Positions 35,452-44,800 of a DNA stretch of 60,788 bases are shown piece after piece. The position numbers and the translations under genes were made by a program. The stretch comes from Tolypothrix campylonemoides VB511288. Lineage in GTDB: Bacteria > Cyanobacteriota > Cyanobacteriia > Cyanobacteriales > Nostocaceae. The stretch's first letter is position 1; each line of letters opens with the position of its first letter. Location of the stretch: positions 89,740 to 150,527 of the forward strand of contig JXCB02000044.1 of assembly GCA_000828075.3 (NCBI GenBank), in the 5' to 3' direction. The notes beneath the pieces are model-generated. The model was not told the origin of the DNA and ran no database searches. It saw only the letters and a program-made list of their open reading frames with translations.

Positions 35452-35517
35452 ACCCCAAGAGTCAGTGCCTGTAGGCGATAAGGTGCAAGTCTTGAAATTT
35501 TAATTCAATATTAAAAT

Positions 35518-36465
35518 TTACCCTCTCCCATCAACACAAGCAATCCATTGCTCTTCATAGATTAAGTGAGGATCGATATGGTGCATACCAGCACCGTTCC
35601 AACCTACACCAGTAGGTTTCAGCACTAAGTTTTGGTCAATTTCTCGTTCTTGATAACTTGTCGTTGTCAACTCAGTAATTTCAAATGCTCTTAACTGTGT
35701 GCCGTAGTCTGGCTGACAGTCTTGAGTGTAGCGAATAATCTTATCATTCATCACTAAAACTCTACCACCTGGTCTGGCAATGTGTGCATTACCACTAATA
35801 ATTGGACTTTTTGGGTGTTCTATCCAAGAACCAAGCAACTCATCAGCATAATACAGACGCAGAGTGTCAAAATGATGCTGAGGATTTGTTTCCGTAAATA
35901 ACCACCATTTATCAGCGTGACGGAAGATAGAAGCGTCTAAAAATGACGCACCGCTTTTGATATTTCCAACAAAACTCCATTCTGTAGGAAACTTGGATGC
36001 TTTGTACAATCGAATCGAGTTTGCCTGATGGCTCTCCGGAATCATGTAATATTCATTCATCCACTCAAAAACGTAGGGATAAGATAAGTGAAATGGTTCA
36101 GCAAGTACAATTTGTTCGTACTTCCAATTCAGTGTATCTTCACTCGTTGCTAGCCCAATTTCTCCTCTACGTGTCTGTTGATTCAACACTTCAAAGAACA
36201 TGAACCAGGTGCTATCAACTTTAATCATAAAAGGGTCTGCAACAAACCCGGCTCTGACATCTGATACATTCCGGCGTGTCAAAACAGGATTTTTTATGTC
36301 TTTAGGAGCATCAAAATCAACAGGGGATTTACCAGTATAAATTCCAATAGACCATCTTTCCTTTTTTGTCAGGGCACCTAATGGCAGCTTATTAGCTATA
36401 GCAACTGGGAAACTATTCACTAGAGAAAAGTGTAGTTCCTTGATAATCTTCTTAAAGGAATTCAT
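35518..36465 (-). CDS. Five-bladed beta-propeller protein resembling glycosidase family 43/GIPC-transferase N-terminal domains
   Basis: 315 residues. The repeated blade-like segments are ADPFMIKVDSTWFMFFEV, LSYPYVFEWMNEYYMIPE, DASIFRHADKWWLFTE and HIARPGGRVLV. ADPF near residue 75 and an Asp in the next blade suggest a GH43/68-like fold, but I cannot confirm catalytic acids. Proteins with this domain occur in polysaccharide loci and as the N-terminal domain of plant glucosamine inositolphosphorylceramide transferases. There is no signal peptide, so it is probably cytoplasmic. It lies in a minus-strand block with an SDR epimerase and two GT4 genes, with only 32 bases between its start and the epimerase's 3' end, so they are probably co-transcribed. 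Function unknown. Confidence 0.65.
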   Translation of the reverse strand: MNSFKKIIKELHFSLVNSFPVAIANKLPLGALTKKERWSIGIYTGKSPVDFDAPKDIKNPVLTRRNVSDVRAGFVADPFMIKVDSTWFMFFEVLNQQTRRGEIGLATSEDTLNWKYEQIVLAEPFHLSYPYVFEWMNEYYMIPESHQANSIRLYKASKFPTEWSFVGNIKSGASFLDASIFRHADKWWLFTETNPQHHFDTLRLYYADELLGSWIEHPKSPIISGNAHIARPGGRVLVMNDKIIRYTQDCQPDYGTQLRAFEITELTTTSYQEREIDQNLVLKPTGVGWNGAGMHHIDPHLIYEEQWIACVDGRG

Positions 36466-36497
36466 GAGAATTATTTGTAAAAAATATATGAAGAAAT

Positions 36498-37436
36498 CTA
36501 TGAATTATGTTTTTGACAATATTCTACTAAAACTTTTAAACCAGATTCTACAGACCACTGAGGTACAAAATTTAAAACTGATGATGCTTTGGATATATCC
36601 GCTTGGGAGTCTTGAATATCTCCAGGACGAGAAGGTGCAAAGCTAGGTTCTAATTCCCATTTGGGGAAATAAGTTCTCATAATATTTACAAGCTGAAGAA
36701 TTGAAGTTGATTTACTTGTGCCAATATTACAACTTAATGCTGAACCAGGAGGTAGTGGAGTCGTTAAGGCTTTAGCAAAAGCAGCCGCTACGTCTTTCAC
36801 AAACACAAAATCTCTTGTCTGGCTACCATCGCCATAAATTTTGATGGGTAAACCTTTGAGCATTGCATCAACAAATATCGAAATAACCCCAGAATATTGA
36901 GAACCAGGTACTTGTCGAGGTCCAAATACATTGAATAAGCGTAAGCCAATAAATGAAAAGTTAAATTGTTTGGTAAAAAGGGCAGCGTATTGCTCGCTTA
37001 CCAATTTTTGCAAACCATAAGGAGAGATGGGATCGGGAGGTTGTTGCTCTGAGATTGATAGAGGTGTTTTGTTACCATATACAGCAGCAGAGCTAGCAAA
37101 GACTAGCTTGGGAATCTTTAAAGCCTGACACAGTTGAATCACAGCTAGAGTTGCAGACAGATTATTATCGTGCGCTTCCAGTGGCTTGATCCATGATTCA
37201 GTAACGGATGGGGTAGCTGCTAAATGAGCAATGCCATCAATCTGTGTGGAAAAATCTTCTGCGTGACAGTCTAATATGTTTTTGTGCAGAAATTTTAACC
37301 CAGAATGTTCAGGCAAGTTTTGTAAGTTTCCTGTCGTCAAATTGTCAATTACAGTCACAGAATGACCTTCTGATAACAACTGCTCAGTCAGATGAGAACC
37401 AATAAAGCCTGCTCCGCCAGTGACAATAAAATGCAT
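36498..37436 (-). CDS. NAD-dependent epimerase/dehydratase (UDP-glucose 4-epimerase-like SDR)
   Basis: A 312-residue extended SDR. The NAD motif V-T-G-G-A-G-F-I-G-S-H is at the N-terminus, followed by HLAATPSVTESW. The catalytic region is LVFASSAAVYG with SPYGLQK (Y-x-x-x-K). RLFNVFGPRQVPGSQYSGV and IYGDGSQTRDFVFVKDVA are typical of UDP-N-acetylglucosamine or UDP-glucose 4-epimerases. It should interconvert two hexose nucleotides in the cytoplasm. It is downstream of a GT4 gene on the same strand. The precise substrate is not decided by sequence. Confidence 0.88.
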   Translation of the reverse strand: MHFIVTGGAGFIGSHLTEQLLSEGHSVTVIDNLTTGNLQNLPEHSGLKFLHKNILDCHAEDFSTQIDGIAHLAATPSVTESWIKPLEAHDNNLSATLAVIQLCQALKIPKLVFASSAAVYGNKTPLSISEQQPPDPISPYGLQKLVSEQYAALFTKQFNFSFIGLRLFNVFGPRQVPGSQYSGVISIFVDAMLKGLPIKIYGDGSQTRDFVFVKDVAAAFAKALTTPLPPGSALSCNIGTSKSTSILQLVNIMRTYFPKWELEPSFAPSRPGDIQDSQADISKASSVLNFVPQWSVESGLKVLVEYCQKHNS

Positions 37437-37553
37437 AAATTTAATTTAGGAAAAAAAGTGTAATTTTCATTGGTAATTCGTAATTTAAATCATAATTGTA
37501 AATTACGAATTACGAGTAGTGATTAAGAATAAATTAATCTCTAGCCCAATTTG

Positions 37554-38663
37554 TTAATTATGAATTAGCTTGGCTTTAGCATATTCATAATTATTGGGCG
37601 TATTATCTGGTATTAACTCTTTATAGACAGCTAGTGTTTCTTTATGAACGCGAGTAGCACTGAGCCTTTCTAGGTTCTGAGATGCTTGAGTCCTCCACCA
37701 TTGCAGGCGATCGCGATCGCTCAACAACTCCCTTAAATTTACGGCTAAGGTATGGCTGTCTTTTGCTGGTACGAGAATACCTGCTTTCCCAGCATCCAAG
37801 GCTTCAGGTATACCATCTACGTTTGAGCCAATGATTGCGCAACCAGCTTCTCGTGCTTCTGGAATCACAAGGGGTGAGGAATCTTTGTGAGAAACAAGTA
37901 CGAAGATATCAGTAGCTAATAGATATCTCTTTGGTTCTGGTTGGAAACCCTCAAAATGAATGCGCGAAGCAAAAGGAGTGTTTCGCGCTTGTTCTTCCAA
38001 TGACTCGCGATCAGGTCCGTTACCTACCAAGTACAAATGGGCTTCGGGAAAATCACCGGCAATTTCAACAAAACCATCTATTAATTCCCCGATTCCCTTA
38101 CGACGATACATCCCCGATACTGTTACAATCGCAGGGTGGTGTAGGGGGAGCGGTTGGTATTCTTTAATGCTGCGCTGACGGGGACTCCCTAATGTGCCGT
38201 TGGATACAACCCGCATTTTTTGTTTTGGGATACCACGCCGTGCCATAGATTCTCCCACCGCTTGACTGACGACAATCACTCGCTCACCCAAGCCCATCAG
38301 CACCGCACTAGGCTGGAATTCGTTGTGCACTGTCGCAATTAAACTATATTTATAGCCGAACCTGAGAATCGCTGCTAGCACTGCTCCCGTCATCATATGC
38401 ACGTGGACGATATCTGGTTTAAACTCATCCACGATTTTCCGATATCGCCATACCGCTTTGATAATATTTAGCGGTGTTCTTGACTGGTCTAGATCAAAGT
38501 GTCTGATTCCATAAGATTCTAGTAATGCCTCATATTCTCCTCCAGAAGACGCTACAGCGACATCGTGACCTTCTTTTGCTTGCATACAGGCGAGGTCTAC
38601 CGCCACATTAACGATACCGTTACCAATCTCTTGTACGTGATTTGTCAGATGTAGTATACGCAT
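37554..38663 (-). CDS. Family 4 glycosyltransferase, paralogue of the gene at 33985-35091
   Basis: A 369-residue GT-B enzyme, collinear with the other copy. It starts RILHLTNHVQEIGNGIVNVA, then VHMMTGAVLA and VHNEFQPSAVLMGLGERVIV. The donor domain has TVSGMYRRKGIGELIDGF and LYLVGNGP, and the active-site loop is SHKDSSPLVIPEAREAG with Asp instead of the first Glu. The variant loop is shared by both copies, so it predates the duplication. It starts at ATG 38663. It heads the minus-strand block and is followed by a long non-coding region on its upstream side. Confidence 0.88.
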   Translation of the reverse strand: MRILHLTNHVQEIGNGIVNVAVDLACMQAKEGHDVAVASSGGEYEALLESYGIRHFDLDQSRTPLNIIKAVWRYRKIVDEFKPDIVHVHMMTGAVLAAILRFGYKYSLIATVHNEFQPSAVLMGLGERVIVVSQAVGESMARRGIPKQKMRVVSNGTLGSPRQRSIKEYQPLPLHHPAIVTVSGMYRRKGIGELIDGFVEIAGDFPEAHLYLVGNGPDRESLEEQARNTPFASRIHFEGFQPEPKRYLLATDIFVLVSHKDSSPLVIPEAREAGCAIIGSNVDGIPEALDAGKAGILVPAKDSHTLAVNLRELLSDRDRLQWWRTQASQNLERLSATRVHKETLAVYKELIPDNTPNNYEYAKAKLIHN

Positions 38664-39997
38664 TTATATGATCTCCACAGTGGTCGCTTGTTGCAAATGG
38701 TTGATATTGATTCGGTACTGATAGAAGCAACCCCTGATAAATGCAGGATCTTAAAGTACAGGTAGTTATTAGGATTCTGCTTTAAAAAGGATTTCATAAC
38801 ACCCCAAAAATGGCTTGACAAAGCTACAGAGTCGGCTTTCAAGTTGAGAATACTAGGAGGTTATAGGCGTTGCCTCGTCCTTCGCACGAGCGCTCTGTAT
38901 TTTTGTCTTGAACCGATTGAATTAAGACTCGGTAAGCAGCCAGAAAATTCTGCATCTTCAAAATACACAGCGGTTTTGTTGTTTGGAAAAATTGGAACTG
39001 TTTTGTATTCATATTTTTCTATTAGTTTATAAAAATATAAATAAACCTTCTAAAACCTCGATTCACTCATCATAGCCATGACGAGATTAAAACCAGGTTT
39101 TTATAAAACGAGCTTTTTACGGTTTATTTTCAACTCCTGAATGGTTGAAAATAACCGAGGTAGCATTTCTTAATTACTGTTCTAGTGTCATTATGTCTTA
39201 TGTTTTGCACCTTCTTATTTAAGAGATGTTGATGTTTAGTTTAAAAAATGTAATTTTATTGCAAAAAATGTTGCAGCTATTACAATTTTATATACTTTTT
39301 CCTTAATAAAATAAGAAACTCAAGCCACATAAATTTTGCAATACAACTATCGTGTGATGAGACAAAATCATGACCTAACTGAAAAGTGAGATGATTTTTT
39401 CAAATCACATCTTGCAGCCCTCCCCTGGCTCTGCCGAAGTTTAGACTGGCGGAAGCTGCCGCGAACAGCCGACAGAAAATAAGGGTTTTAAAGCGGGCGT
39501 GCATTCCGTTGAATAAACTAACTTGAGGCTGCTTAGACACACAATATTACTCAGTTAAGCACTTGACGTCATCTATAAGAATGCTTCTGAGTTCTGAATA
39601 AACCGCCTGGTCTCTGTTCATCTCAGTGTCAAATGATTTATGTTCATTTGAACGAATCATTTGGGTGAAATCTAGTTCAATGATAAATATAATATCTGAA
39701 CCAAATTCTTCTTGACACTTTGTTAGTTTACTGAATTTACAATATCATTAATTATAAATTGTTTTTTCAACTAATTTCTTTTCTTCAAAGTATCTTTATT
39801 TACTTTTTTCATCAAATATCTACAAGTTCAATGGTGATTGCAAAACGATATTACACTGTATAGGAATTTATAACAACTATGAGTATATATTTTTTACCAT
39901 AACTTTAAAATTCACGTATTTTTGGATTTATGCGCTGAGGAATGTAGAGACGTTGTATGCCTTACTTTTCACTCTTACAGCAGAATTCCGCAGCTAG

Positions 39998-40085
39998 GAA
40001 CTCAGAACTCAGAAGTAAAAAGGGCTTTATGTCTTGCTTTTAGACAAAGCGCGTTGTACTTCATTTACTTGCAAGGTTCTGTATC
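39998..40085. repeat. Dispersed 88-base repeat, copy B
   Basis: Same orientation as 22115-22202, with four differences in 88 bases. The copies lie 17.9 kb apart, each inside a non-coding stretch of about 1.6 kb. Confidence 0.9.
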
Positions 40086-40130
40086 TGGAGAACCTCGCTT
40101 CCATTCCTCTCTCCACCTCTTTTTAAGCCT

Positions 40131-40170
40131 CCCCTTTTAGGCTACGGTGTACACCGTAGCCTAAAAGGGG
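40131..40170. repeat. Perfect 40-base palindrome without a loop
   Basis: CCCCTTTTAGGCTACGGTGT (40131-40150) is followed immediately by its exact reverse complement (40151-40170). It would form a 20-base-pair cruciform or RNA hairpin. No T-tract follows. It lies 45 bases after repeat copy B and about 160 bases from the end of the NHL-type gene. Confidence 0.92.
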
Positions 40171-40327
40171 TTAGGTTTCGCGTTGGTTTTTCCACATGAC
40201 GTGAAAAGTCAGTGCATCCGAAAGTTCTACAGGTGTGGAATCTATGTCACATTGGGGACGCGCTGCGCTTACGCTATCATCAACAATCTTTAACTGAACT
40301 GTATTGATATATGCGCTTATCTGGGCA

Positions 40328-42514
40328 TTATCTAGGTAACTGATACACAATCACCTTTCCTTTCAAATCTTCCTCAACAAATACCAGATACTCTCCATTT
40401 GAGCGGCGAAAAGCACGGATACCGTAGGGTATATCAATCCAGCCACTTTCATTAGCTACTTCTGGACCAGGTTTTAACTTTTGTATTTGCTTTCCTGTCG
40501 CTGCATTGTAGACGTGCACTTCTGACGTTTTCACTGTTACAGCAAATACATAATCTCCCGCGACACTCATCGCTGCTGTAGACACTTCGCGCTTTCCAGT
40601 GGTGTCATGGGGAATGACAGTTCGCCACCGGGGAGTTCGATTTCCTCGACTCCAGTTGTCATAACGTACAATTTCAGATCCAACGACTCCAGAATCATCT
40701 TCAACCGCAGGGTGCTCTTTAGTAAAGCCTGATAAATACATGATGTCTTTTTCAGGGAAATACTCAATCCGTCGCACATCCGTAAATACGCTAGGAGTTT
40801 TATCCTTTTTCATGGAACTGTAGGAGTAAATGGGGTTACCCTTAGTATCTAGTCCCTGTAAAGGAAAATGCCGGATACCTTCTTGAGTTCGCAAAGTTTT
40901 CCATAAATCGCCTTTGCTATCTACCCACCATCCCCCAAGGTAGGGATAATCATCTGTATCCCTAATGTTATACTCACCCTTATCAAAGGCACCGTTGCCG
41001 TTGCTATCCCGCCAGATCCACGCCTTTTCTTGCTGCGGTTGATTCGGCGGCCAACTTCCAACTTTACCATCCTTGAGCATTGTGCCAAAAAACATTGCAG
41101 AGGGTATGGCAACTTTACCGTCCGTGGTTGGATTGAAACGATAAATTTGCATAAAACTTTGATACATATCTGTGAGAAACATAAAAGGTTTCCCCTGGAT
41201 ACGCCGGAAGAAAACGGAAGTCGGCGATGTATGCAGGCGTGGATCCTGAGGGTATTTAAAAGGATTTACAGTGTAAGCTTTGTAAGTCCATTGCTTACCA
41301 GCTGGTTTTTTGTAATCCATGTGGAAGTATTCGTGCTTGGTGTATACGTCCACTCCATCAGTTTGAGGGTCTGTATCAGCGTTATCCACAAAATGCAAAC
41401 CCAGTAATCGCCACTGTAGCTTTCCTGATGACGAAAACTTTCTTAAGTCGGTTCCTGAATTATTAAAACCATTACTATTTACATAGATATTACCTGCTGC
41501 ATCTGTACCCACCCCGGTTATACCGTAAAATTTTAAATCTCCAACTTCACCAGGAACACCTGTAAAAATACCACGCTCAATACCAAATGTTCCCACTTGT
41601 TTCGGTTTGCCTGCAATGTTGTAAATCAAGACTTGCTGACGAGGCCCATTTTCTGCTACTAAAAGTCTGCCTTGATTATCGATCGCGATCGCACTCGGGT
41701 CAACAACATCTGCAATCACCTTAGGCAAGCGCTTACCTTCTGCTGAATAATGCAAAATCTGAGCAGGAGTGCTGCCATTTTTGCCTTGTATTATCCATAA
41801 ATTTCCCTGTTTATCAATTGTTATCTGCCCTGGGCTGGAAACAGAAAAATTGCGTACTTCCCTCATTGTGTCAGTGTTGTAAACACTAACGCGGTTTGCC
41901 TTAGCAATACTCACATACAACTGATTCCCTACAGTTACTAATCCCGTGACTGGGTTTTTCATGCTGACAATCAACATACTTTTGTCATAGCCACGCCCTC
42001 CCGCAAAACCCGCAGGCTTTCCAGACAAGTTATAGCGTCTGACACAGTACCAAGATGTTTTTTCTGGTGGGTAATCCTCTGGTATCTTGCCCATTGATCC
42101 CTGCACCATAGCAAGGTAAATGTACTTACTATTTCCTGTTATGGCTTTGCCACCTCCACGGCTCCAACCATGAAGATCAGACTCAGGACCAACAACCTGA
42201 CCGTCTTTATATATTCCTGCTTCTCTTCCTGCTTCATCCCAAATGCTGTTGGTGTAGACGGTACCATCAGGCCTAACATACATTGCCTCTACATAATTCT
42301 GCACCCATTTGCTACCACCACCATAAGTATTACCTATCCAAGATGTTGTGTAGGCGTTTGTGGCAGGTGCAGATCTGATAGCAAAGTAGAATGCAATAGT
42401 TATTACAGCAATTATAACGAGGACAAATTTTGCAGTTTTTCCTCGTCGTAAATGACCACTATTTCCTTGCTTCTGGTAGAACTTACCCAACTTGGAAATT
42501 AATCTATTTTTCAT
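40328..42514 (-). CDS. Membrane-anchored NHL/SMP30-type beta-propeller protein with a calcium-loop-like motif
   Basis: About 728 residues. One N-terminal membrane helix (about 27-50, FVLVIIAVITIAFYFAI) after a basic stretch anchors it, so the bulk should lie in the periplasm. Propeller-like repeats of the form GNLWIIQG, GRLLVAENG, GNIYVNSNG, GDLWKTL run through most of the protein. D-S-N-G-N-G-A-F-D-K-G-E (about residue 500-512) fits a dockerin/EF-hand-like Ca2+ loop. The start at ATG 42514 (MKNRL) is taken; a TTG four codons earlier with a better-placed GGAG is possible. I know no function for it. It sits between glycosyltransferase blocks, so a role in surface glycan binding or processing is a reasonable guess. 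Confidence 0.7.
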   Translation of the reverse strand: MKNRLISKLGKFYQKQGNSGHLRRGKTAKFVLVIIAVITIAFYFAIRSAPATNAYTTSWIGNTYGGGSKWVQNYVEAMYVRPDGTVYTNSIWDEAGREAGIYKDGQVVGPESDLHGWSRGGGKAITGNSKYIYLAMVQGSMGKIPEDYPPEKTSWYCVRRYNLSGKPAGFAGGRGYDKSMLIVSMKNPVTGLVTVGNQLYVSIAKANRVSVYNTDTMREVRNFSVSSPGQITIDKQGNLWIIQGKNGSTPAQILHYSAEGKRLPKVIADVVDPSAIAIDNQGRLLVAENGPRQQVLIYNIAGKPKQVGTFGIERGIFTGVPGEVGDLKFYGITGVGTDAAGNIYVNSNGFNNSGTDLRKFSSSGKLQWRLLGLHFVDNADTDPQTDGVDVYTKHEYFHMDYKKPAGKQWTYKAYTVNPFKYPQDPRLHTSPTSVFFRRIQGKPFMFLTDMYQSFMQIYRFNPTTDGKVAIPSAMFFGTMLKDGKVGSWPPNQPQQEKAWIWRDSNGNGAFDKGEYNIRDTDDYPYLGGWWVDSKGDLWKTLRTQEGIRHFPLQGLDTKGNPIYSYSSMKKDKTPSVFTDVRRIEYFPEKDIMYLSGFTKEHPAVEDDSGVVGSEIVRYDNWSRGNRTPRWRTVIPHDTTGKREVSTAAMSVAGDYVFAVTVKTSEVHVYNAATGKQIQKLKPGPEVANESGWIDIPYGIRAFRRSNGEYLVFVEEDLKGKVIVYQLPR

Positions 42515-43562
42515 AAAGTGACACAATTGTTGATTGCTTCTCCAACATCATTTTTAACGAGAAAAACTATTTTATTCAAATTTATTGCCTAATTTTGATA
42601 TAAAATCCCTTATTTTATTTTATTTTTAAAATACACGTAGGGGAGCCAGTGCATAAGTTCAGGTTTCCCGGCTTGTTCAAAGCAGCGTCTCCAAATTTGA
42701 GAATGAGAAGCATCTGGTGAGACCAGCGCTACAGGAGGAGCGCTAGCCATGCAGTGAACAAGCGCTGCGGGAGGTGACGACAACCTGCTGCAGGAGGGTT
42801 AGCCCCCTCTCACGCCAACTGGCGTATCTCTTTCAGAGACGCTGAGTCCTTCGGACACCCACTCGCGTTCGCGAACGCATGATTGCGTGCGCTTTGCGCA
42901 TACCCGTTCGCCGTAAGGCGTGGCGTTAGCCATAGGGGTTTTCCTCGTGCCGGCTCTGCATATTTGGGTTATGTCTGGGTTTTGCTGACCAAGGTAAACC
43001 CGAAAGATACTTTTATATGTTGAGATATCATACATCAGCTACAATCTACAAGTTTCATCTCTTTTTTTACGAAAACTTTATCAGAAAAACACGAAATTTT
43101 TACTTTTCACACTTACTTTTGGTAACACATATTCTAAATTATATTTGCAACCTCTATTTGAAATAAAAAGTAAAAAATCATACGGAATAACCTTTGTCCA
43201 ACTATTTTTTTATTTCATCAGTATTCCTAAACTACGGAAGATTGATCGTTGATATATAGGACTCCGATTTGATTTTTGAAAAGATACTGAGACTGAGAAG
43301 CGCGTTTTAACAATGTTTTATCTGAAATCCTGTCTGATTTCTGAACAGGATTCCTATATTAATATCATATTTTATTTACCTGTAGATAGAAGATGATAAC
43401 AAACATCTATCTCTAGTTAGAGTAAAAACTTCTGATTATATATTCATTAACAGAATATATCTATTGTGGGCATCAATAAATAATCGTGCTGAAATAAAAA
43501 AAAGGCGTTAAAAAGTAAATTACAACGAGATACACAGACAAGCATTAGTTGGAGAAACATAA
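42515..43562. other. Long non-coding region with an array of small hairpins
   Basis: About 1050 bases. The left 60 bases are AT-rich leader of the NHL-type gene. A GC-rich repeat zone follows (about 42640-42935), then AT-rich sequence with the imperfect hairpin AATCCTGT/ACAGGATT (near 43326-43352), ending at GTG 43563. The minus-strand open frame at 42799-43035 is an artefact of the hairpin array. Confidence 0.6.
42799..42935. repeat. Cluster of short GC-rich hairpins
   Basis: Small palindromes follow one another: ACGCCAACTGGCGT (42818-42831), TCTCTTTCAGAGA, GTCCTTCGGAC, CGTTCGCGAACG, TGCGCTTTGCGCA and CGCCGTAAGGCG. Clusters of this sort are a known repeat class in filamentous cyanobacteria, but I cannot name the family. 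Confidence 0.75.
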
Positions 43563-44732
43563 GTGGAAGAGAACACAAAAAATACTGCTTCAAAATCTGC
43601 CTCTATTCTCTGTTTGGGACTAGGCTGGTTTCCTAAAACCCCTGGAGGATTGGAACGGTATATTTATGAACTGACCCAGAAATTGGCAGCAAATCAAGAC
43701 CAAGTTGAATTATGTGGAGTTGGTTTACCAGAAGGTGAACCAGATTTGCCGATAAAACTAACTAACTTGGCATCGCCAGATAGTGCTATTTGGAAACGGT
43801 TGTGGGACATCCGCACTAACTTTCAGAAAACAAGAGGTGCCAAACCTGATGCCATTAATTTACATTTTGCATTATACTGCTTTCCAATTTTGGATCTTTT
43901 GCCAAAAGGAGTGCCTATTACCTTTAACTTTCATGGTCCTTGGGCATATGAGAGTCAAGAGGAAGTCGTTGAGAGGAAACTAAGTGTTTGGCTCAAGGCT
44001 AAGCTGATAGAAGAAAGAACATATAACCGCTGCGATCGCTTGATTGTTTTAAGCAAAGCATTCGGTAATGTATTGCATGAACAATATCAAATTCCTTGGA
44101 ACAAAATTCACGTAATTCCAGGTGGAGTTGATGTTAGCCAGTTTCAAGCTAATCTATCACTTCATGAGGCTCGCACAAAACTAGGCTGGCCCCAAGACCG
44201 CCCTATTTTATTCACGGCGCGCCGTTTGGTGAATCGAGTGGGACTTGACAAATTGTTGTCAGCCTTGGCTATCATTAAACCGAGTATTCCGGATGTTTTG
44301 CTCTTGATCGCAGGACGTGGACCACAACAAGCTACACTACAACAGCAGGCAACTGAGTTAGGACTCAGCAATCATGTTAAATTTTTAGGGTTCCTACCAG
44401 ACGATTTGTTACCTGTTGCTTACCAAGCGGCTGACTTGAGTGTGATGCCCAGTCAGTCTTTTGAAGGATTTGGATTGGCAATAGTAGAATCCTTAGCTTG
44501 TGGTACTCCTGTTGTGTGTACTCCCGTTGGAGGAATGCCAGAAATTTTAGAACCATTCTCACCGGGTTTAATTACGTCATCAATAGAAGTCCCAGCCATT
44601 GCAGAAAGATTAGAACAGGTGCTCCTGGGAAAAATTCCAGTACCTACACAACAAGCTTGTCGTCAGTATGCTGTCGCCAACTTCGATTGGAACAAAATAG
44701 CGCAGGATGTACGGAGTGTTTTATTTGCCTAA
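43563..44732 (+). CDS. Family 4 glycosyltransferase (GTG start)
   Basis: A 389-residue GT-B enzyme. It has LGLGWFPKTPGGLERYIYEL as the acceptor loop, ITFNFHGPWAYES in the N-domain, and NKIHVIPGGVDVSQF at the hinge. The donor domain is ILFTARRLVNRVGLDKLLSAL, LLIAGRGPQ and E-x7-E in SFEGFGLAIVESLACG. HGPWA-type sequences mark a GT4 subgroup in cyanobacterial polysaccharide loci. It starts at GTG 43563 with TTGGAG upstream. It is followed on the same strand by a broken GT2 gene and another GT4, suggesting a small operon for glycan assembly. Confidence 0.87.
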   Translation: MEENTKNTASKSASILCLGLGWFPKTPGGLERYIYELTQKLAANQDQVELCGVGLPEGEPDLPIKLTNLASPDSAIWKRLWDIRTNFQKTRGAKPDAINLHFALYCFPILDLLPKGVPITFNFHGPWAYESQEEVVERKLSVWLKAKLIEERTYNRCDRLIVLSKAFGNVLHEQYQIPWNKIHVIPGGVDVSQFQANLSLHEARTKLGWPQDRPILFTARRLVNRVGLDKLLSALAIIKPSIPDVLLLIAGRGPQQATLQQQATELGLSNHVKFLGFLPDDLLPVAYQAADLSVMPSQSFEGFGLAIVESLACGTPVVCTPVGGMPEILEPFSPGLITSSIEVPAIAERLEQVLLGKIPVPTQQACRQYAVANFDWNKIAQDVRSVLFA

Positions 44733-44800
44733 CTTTTGCCTAACTACCTAACTATAATATTGTTGTAATGCTGGTTTAGCAGTCATGAAGTTGGGAGGAT

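Larger units (their letters stand above)
35092..35517. other. Gap with a MITE-like element and a terminator
   Basis: 426 bases without a gene. It holds a MITE-like element (35246-35373) and a terminator-like hairpin (35424-35451) for the minus-strand gene that ends at 35518. The part nearest 35092 is AT-rich and should hold the promoter of the minus-strand GT4 gene. Confidence 0.6.
38664..40327. other. Long non-coding region with repeats and a perfect palindrome
   Basis: 1664 AT-rich bases in which I find no gene. It has an 88-base repeat copy (39998-40085), a perfect 40-base palindrome (40131-40170) and a hairpin CAAATGATT (39630-39638) with AATCATTTG (39655-39663). Short open frames at 38844-39032 and 39922-40140 have no recognisable features. 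It separates a divergent or unlinked GT4 block from the NHL-type gene. Confidence 0.6.

Noticed and set aside
42799-43035. 78-codon minus-strand frame
   Set aside because: It runs through the hairpin cluster and consists of repeat-derived codons.
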